The notes beneath the pieces were generated by a model, which did no database searches, was not told the DNA's origin, and saw nothing but the letters and a program-made list of their open reading frames with translations. Shown piece after piece: positions 63,185 through 64,000 of a stretch of DNA of 64,000 bases (within the stretch, counting starts at the first letter, position 1; every line of letters begins with the position of its first letter). The stretch is from the NCBI GenBank assembly GCA_028279405.1, contig JANQNU010000021.1, forward strand, positions 1-64,000, written 5' to 3'. The stretch comes from Phycisphaerae bacterium (GTDB lineage Bacteria; Planctomycetota; Phycisphaerae; UBA1845; Fen-1342). Made by a program: the position numbers and the translations under genes.

Positions 63185-64000
63185 CTAGCGGCGACGCAGC
63201 CCGATCAAGCCCGCCAGACCGAGCAGCAACAGACCGGTCGGCTCCGGAACCACCCGCAGGTTGTCATACACGACGAACTGCGACTGGAACGGGCTCGCAA
63301 CCGACGTGAAGACATCCGCGTAGCCCAGGCTGACGAGACCGTCGGTGAACGCGGTCGTCCCGAGAATGATGTCCGTTCCGTCGAGCGCGTACGTGATCGT
63401 GTCGGCGCCGGCATCAACGGTAATGTGAACCGTCGTCCAGATGTTGGTCGGCGATCCATCCGTATTCGGATAGATCTGCTGATAGAGCGCTGCGGTGTTC
63501 ATCCCGGATCCGGCCAGATAGCTCGGATCGTCGGACGGAACCGTCGTGATCTCCTGGTTGAACCAGCGGTAGTCCGAGCCGCCCGAGCCGCCGTCACCCG
63601 TGAACGCCAGGAACGAACCGCTACCCGAGATCGGCGAGAAGACCTGGTTGAATGTGGCGCCGTCGCCACCGACGCCGATGTGCGCGTACTCGGTCGTGCC
63701 GCCCGCGCCCGTCACGCCCATGTAGACGTCGACGAACATCTCAAAGCTGCCGTTCACCGCCGTGTTGTGAAAGGCCGTGAAAGCGTCAGCCGCACCGACA
63801 GCGTCGTTCGCTGTGAAGCGCAACCCGCCGCGATCACCCGCAACGGAATTCGGCGCCAGCGGAATGCCCGCCGCGATGTAGTCGAACGCGAACGTGACCG
63901 TGCCGTCCGGTGCCCCGTCGTTCACGACCGTGTAACTCGCGGACGAGTCGACTTCGAAGTCGTCCGCCAGAATGCCGGCGAGCGCACTGCCCGCACCGCC
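63185..64000 (-). CDS. PEP-CTERM secreted protein, 5-prime end outside the window
   Basis: At least 272 residues; the reading frame stays open to the window edge, so the signal peptide is missing and the GTG at 63925 is internal. The mature part begins with ADDFEVDSSASYTVV and continues as a beta-rich, lectin/jelly-roll-like domain (FAFDYIAAGIPLAPNS, TVHITVDAGADTITYALDG). The tail RVVPEPTGLLLLGLAGLIGL with RRR is a classic PEP-CTERM exosortase signal. It is probably exported and processed; function unknown. Confidence 0.85.
   Translation of the reverse strand, partial: GGAGSALAGILADDFEVDSSASYTVVNDGAPDGTVTFAFDYIAAGIPLAPNSVAGDRGGLRFTANDAVGAADAFTAFHNTAVNGSFEMFVDVYMGVTGAGGTTEYAHIGVGGDGATFNQVFSPISGSGSFLAFTGDGGSGGSDYRWFNQEITTVPSDDPSYLAGSGMNTAALYQQIYPNTDGSPTNIWTTVHITVDAGADTITYALDGTDIILGTTAFTDGLVSLGYADVFTSVASPFQSQFVVYDNLRVVPEPTGLLLLGLAGLIGLRRR

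Overview
This is a GC-rich bacterial chromosome window. The features point to a planctomycete, probably of the Phycisphaerae or a related lineage: two secreted proteins with PEP-CTERM-type tails (PAPGA and VPEP variants), a beta-propeller protein ending in dockerin-like CDVNCDGN repeats, zinc-ribbon plus membrane proteins of no known family, a DUF1559-like prepilin-type protein, and intergenic hairpin repeats at gene ends. The placement is by style of gene content; no rRNA or other phylogenetic marker is present. I saw no tRNA, rRNA, CRISPR array, transposase, prophage or integrase.

Region 1 (125-20682, all minus strand) is one long exopolysaccharide (EPS) operon of 14 genes. Read in the direction of transcription it encodes a heparinase II/III-type lyase, a degenerate nucleotidyltransferase with a hexapeptide helix, a Wzc-type chain-length tyrosine kinase, an unusual initiating sugar transferase fused to a hexapeptide-repeat domain, an unknown helical protein, a WecG-type glycosyltransferase, a GT4 glycosyltransferase, a CapK/PaaK-like adenylate-forming enzyme, a two-domain oxidoreductase, an O-antigen-ligase-like polymerase, a sulfotransferase, a Wzx-type flippase and two more GT4 enzymes. 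Most junctions are 4-base ATGA/GTGA overlaps, so translation is probably coupled. The likely product is a Wzx/Wzy-made polymer carrying sulfate.

Region 2 (20745-33444) is a mix of secreted, membrane and small regulatory-looking genes: PEP-CTERM and dockerin proteins, an orphan periplasmic-binding lipoprotein, a glycine-rich secreted protein, a TPR-like membrane protein, a MacA-like adaptor with a MacB-type ATPase but no permease, a zinc-ribbon protein and a prepilin-type protein. Region 3 (33676-41353) holds housekeeping genes: ClpB, peptidase T, gamma-glutamyltransferase, a MazG-like pyrophosphohydrolase and a peptidase-MA-like metalloprotease.

Region 4 (41367-52275, minus strand) is a complete group 3b-type [NiFe] hydrogenase operon: hypF-hypC-hypD-hypE, a 53-residue membrane peptide, the four hydrogenase subunits (beta, gamma, delta, alpha), a maturation protease, hypA and hypB. 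It should make a cytoplasmic NAD(P)H-linked bidirectional hydrogenase with its own maturation set.

Region 5 (52760-57227) is a three-gene ABC export system (adaptor, 793-residue FtsX-like permease, ATPase). Region 6 (57422-64000) holds an F420-reductase-like oxidoreductase behind a 50-residue membrane peptide, a PilB/GspE ATPase, two hypothetical membrane proteins and a PEP-CTERM protein cut by the window end. Palindromic repeats of several related families sit between operons at 40-63, 23731-23776, 30093-30216, 36331-36431 and 52431-52634.
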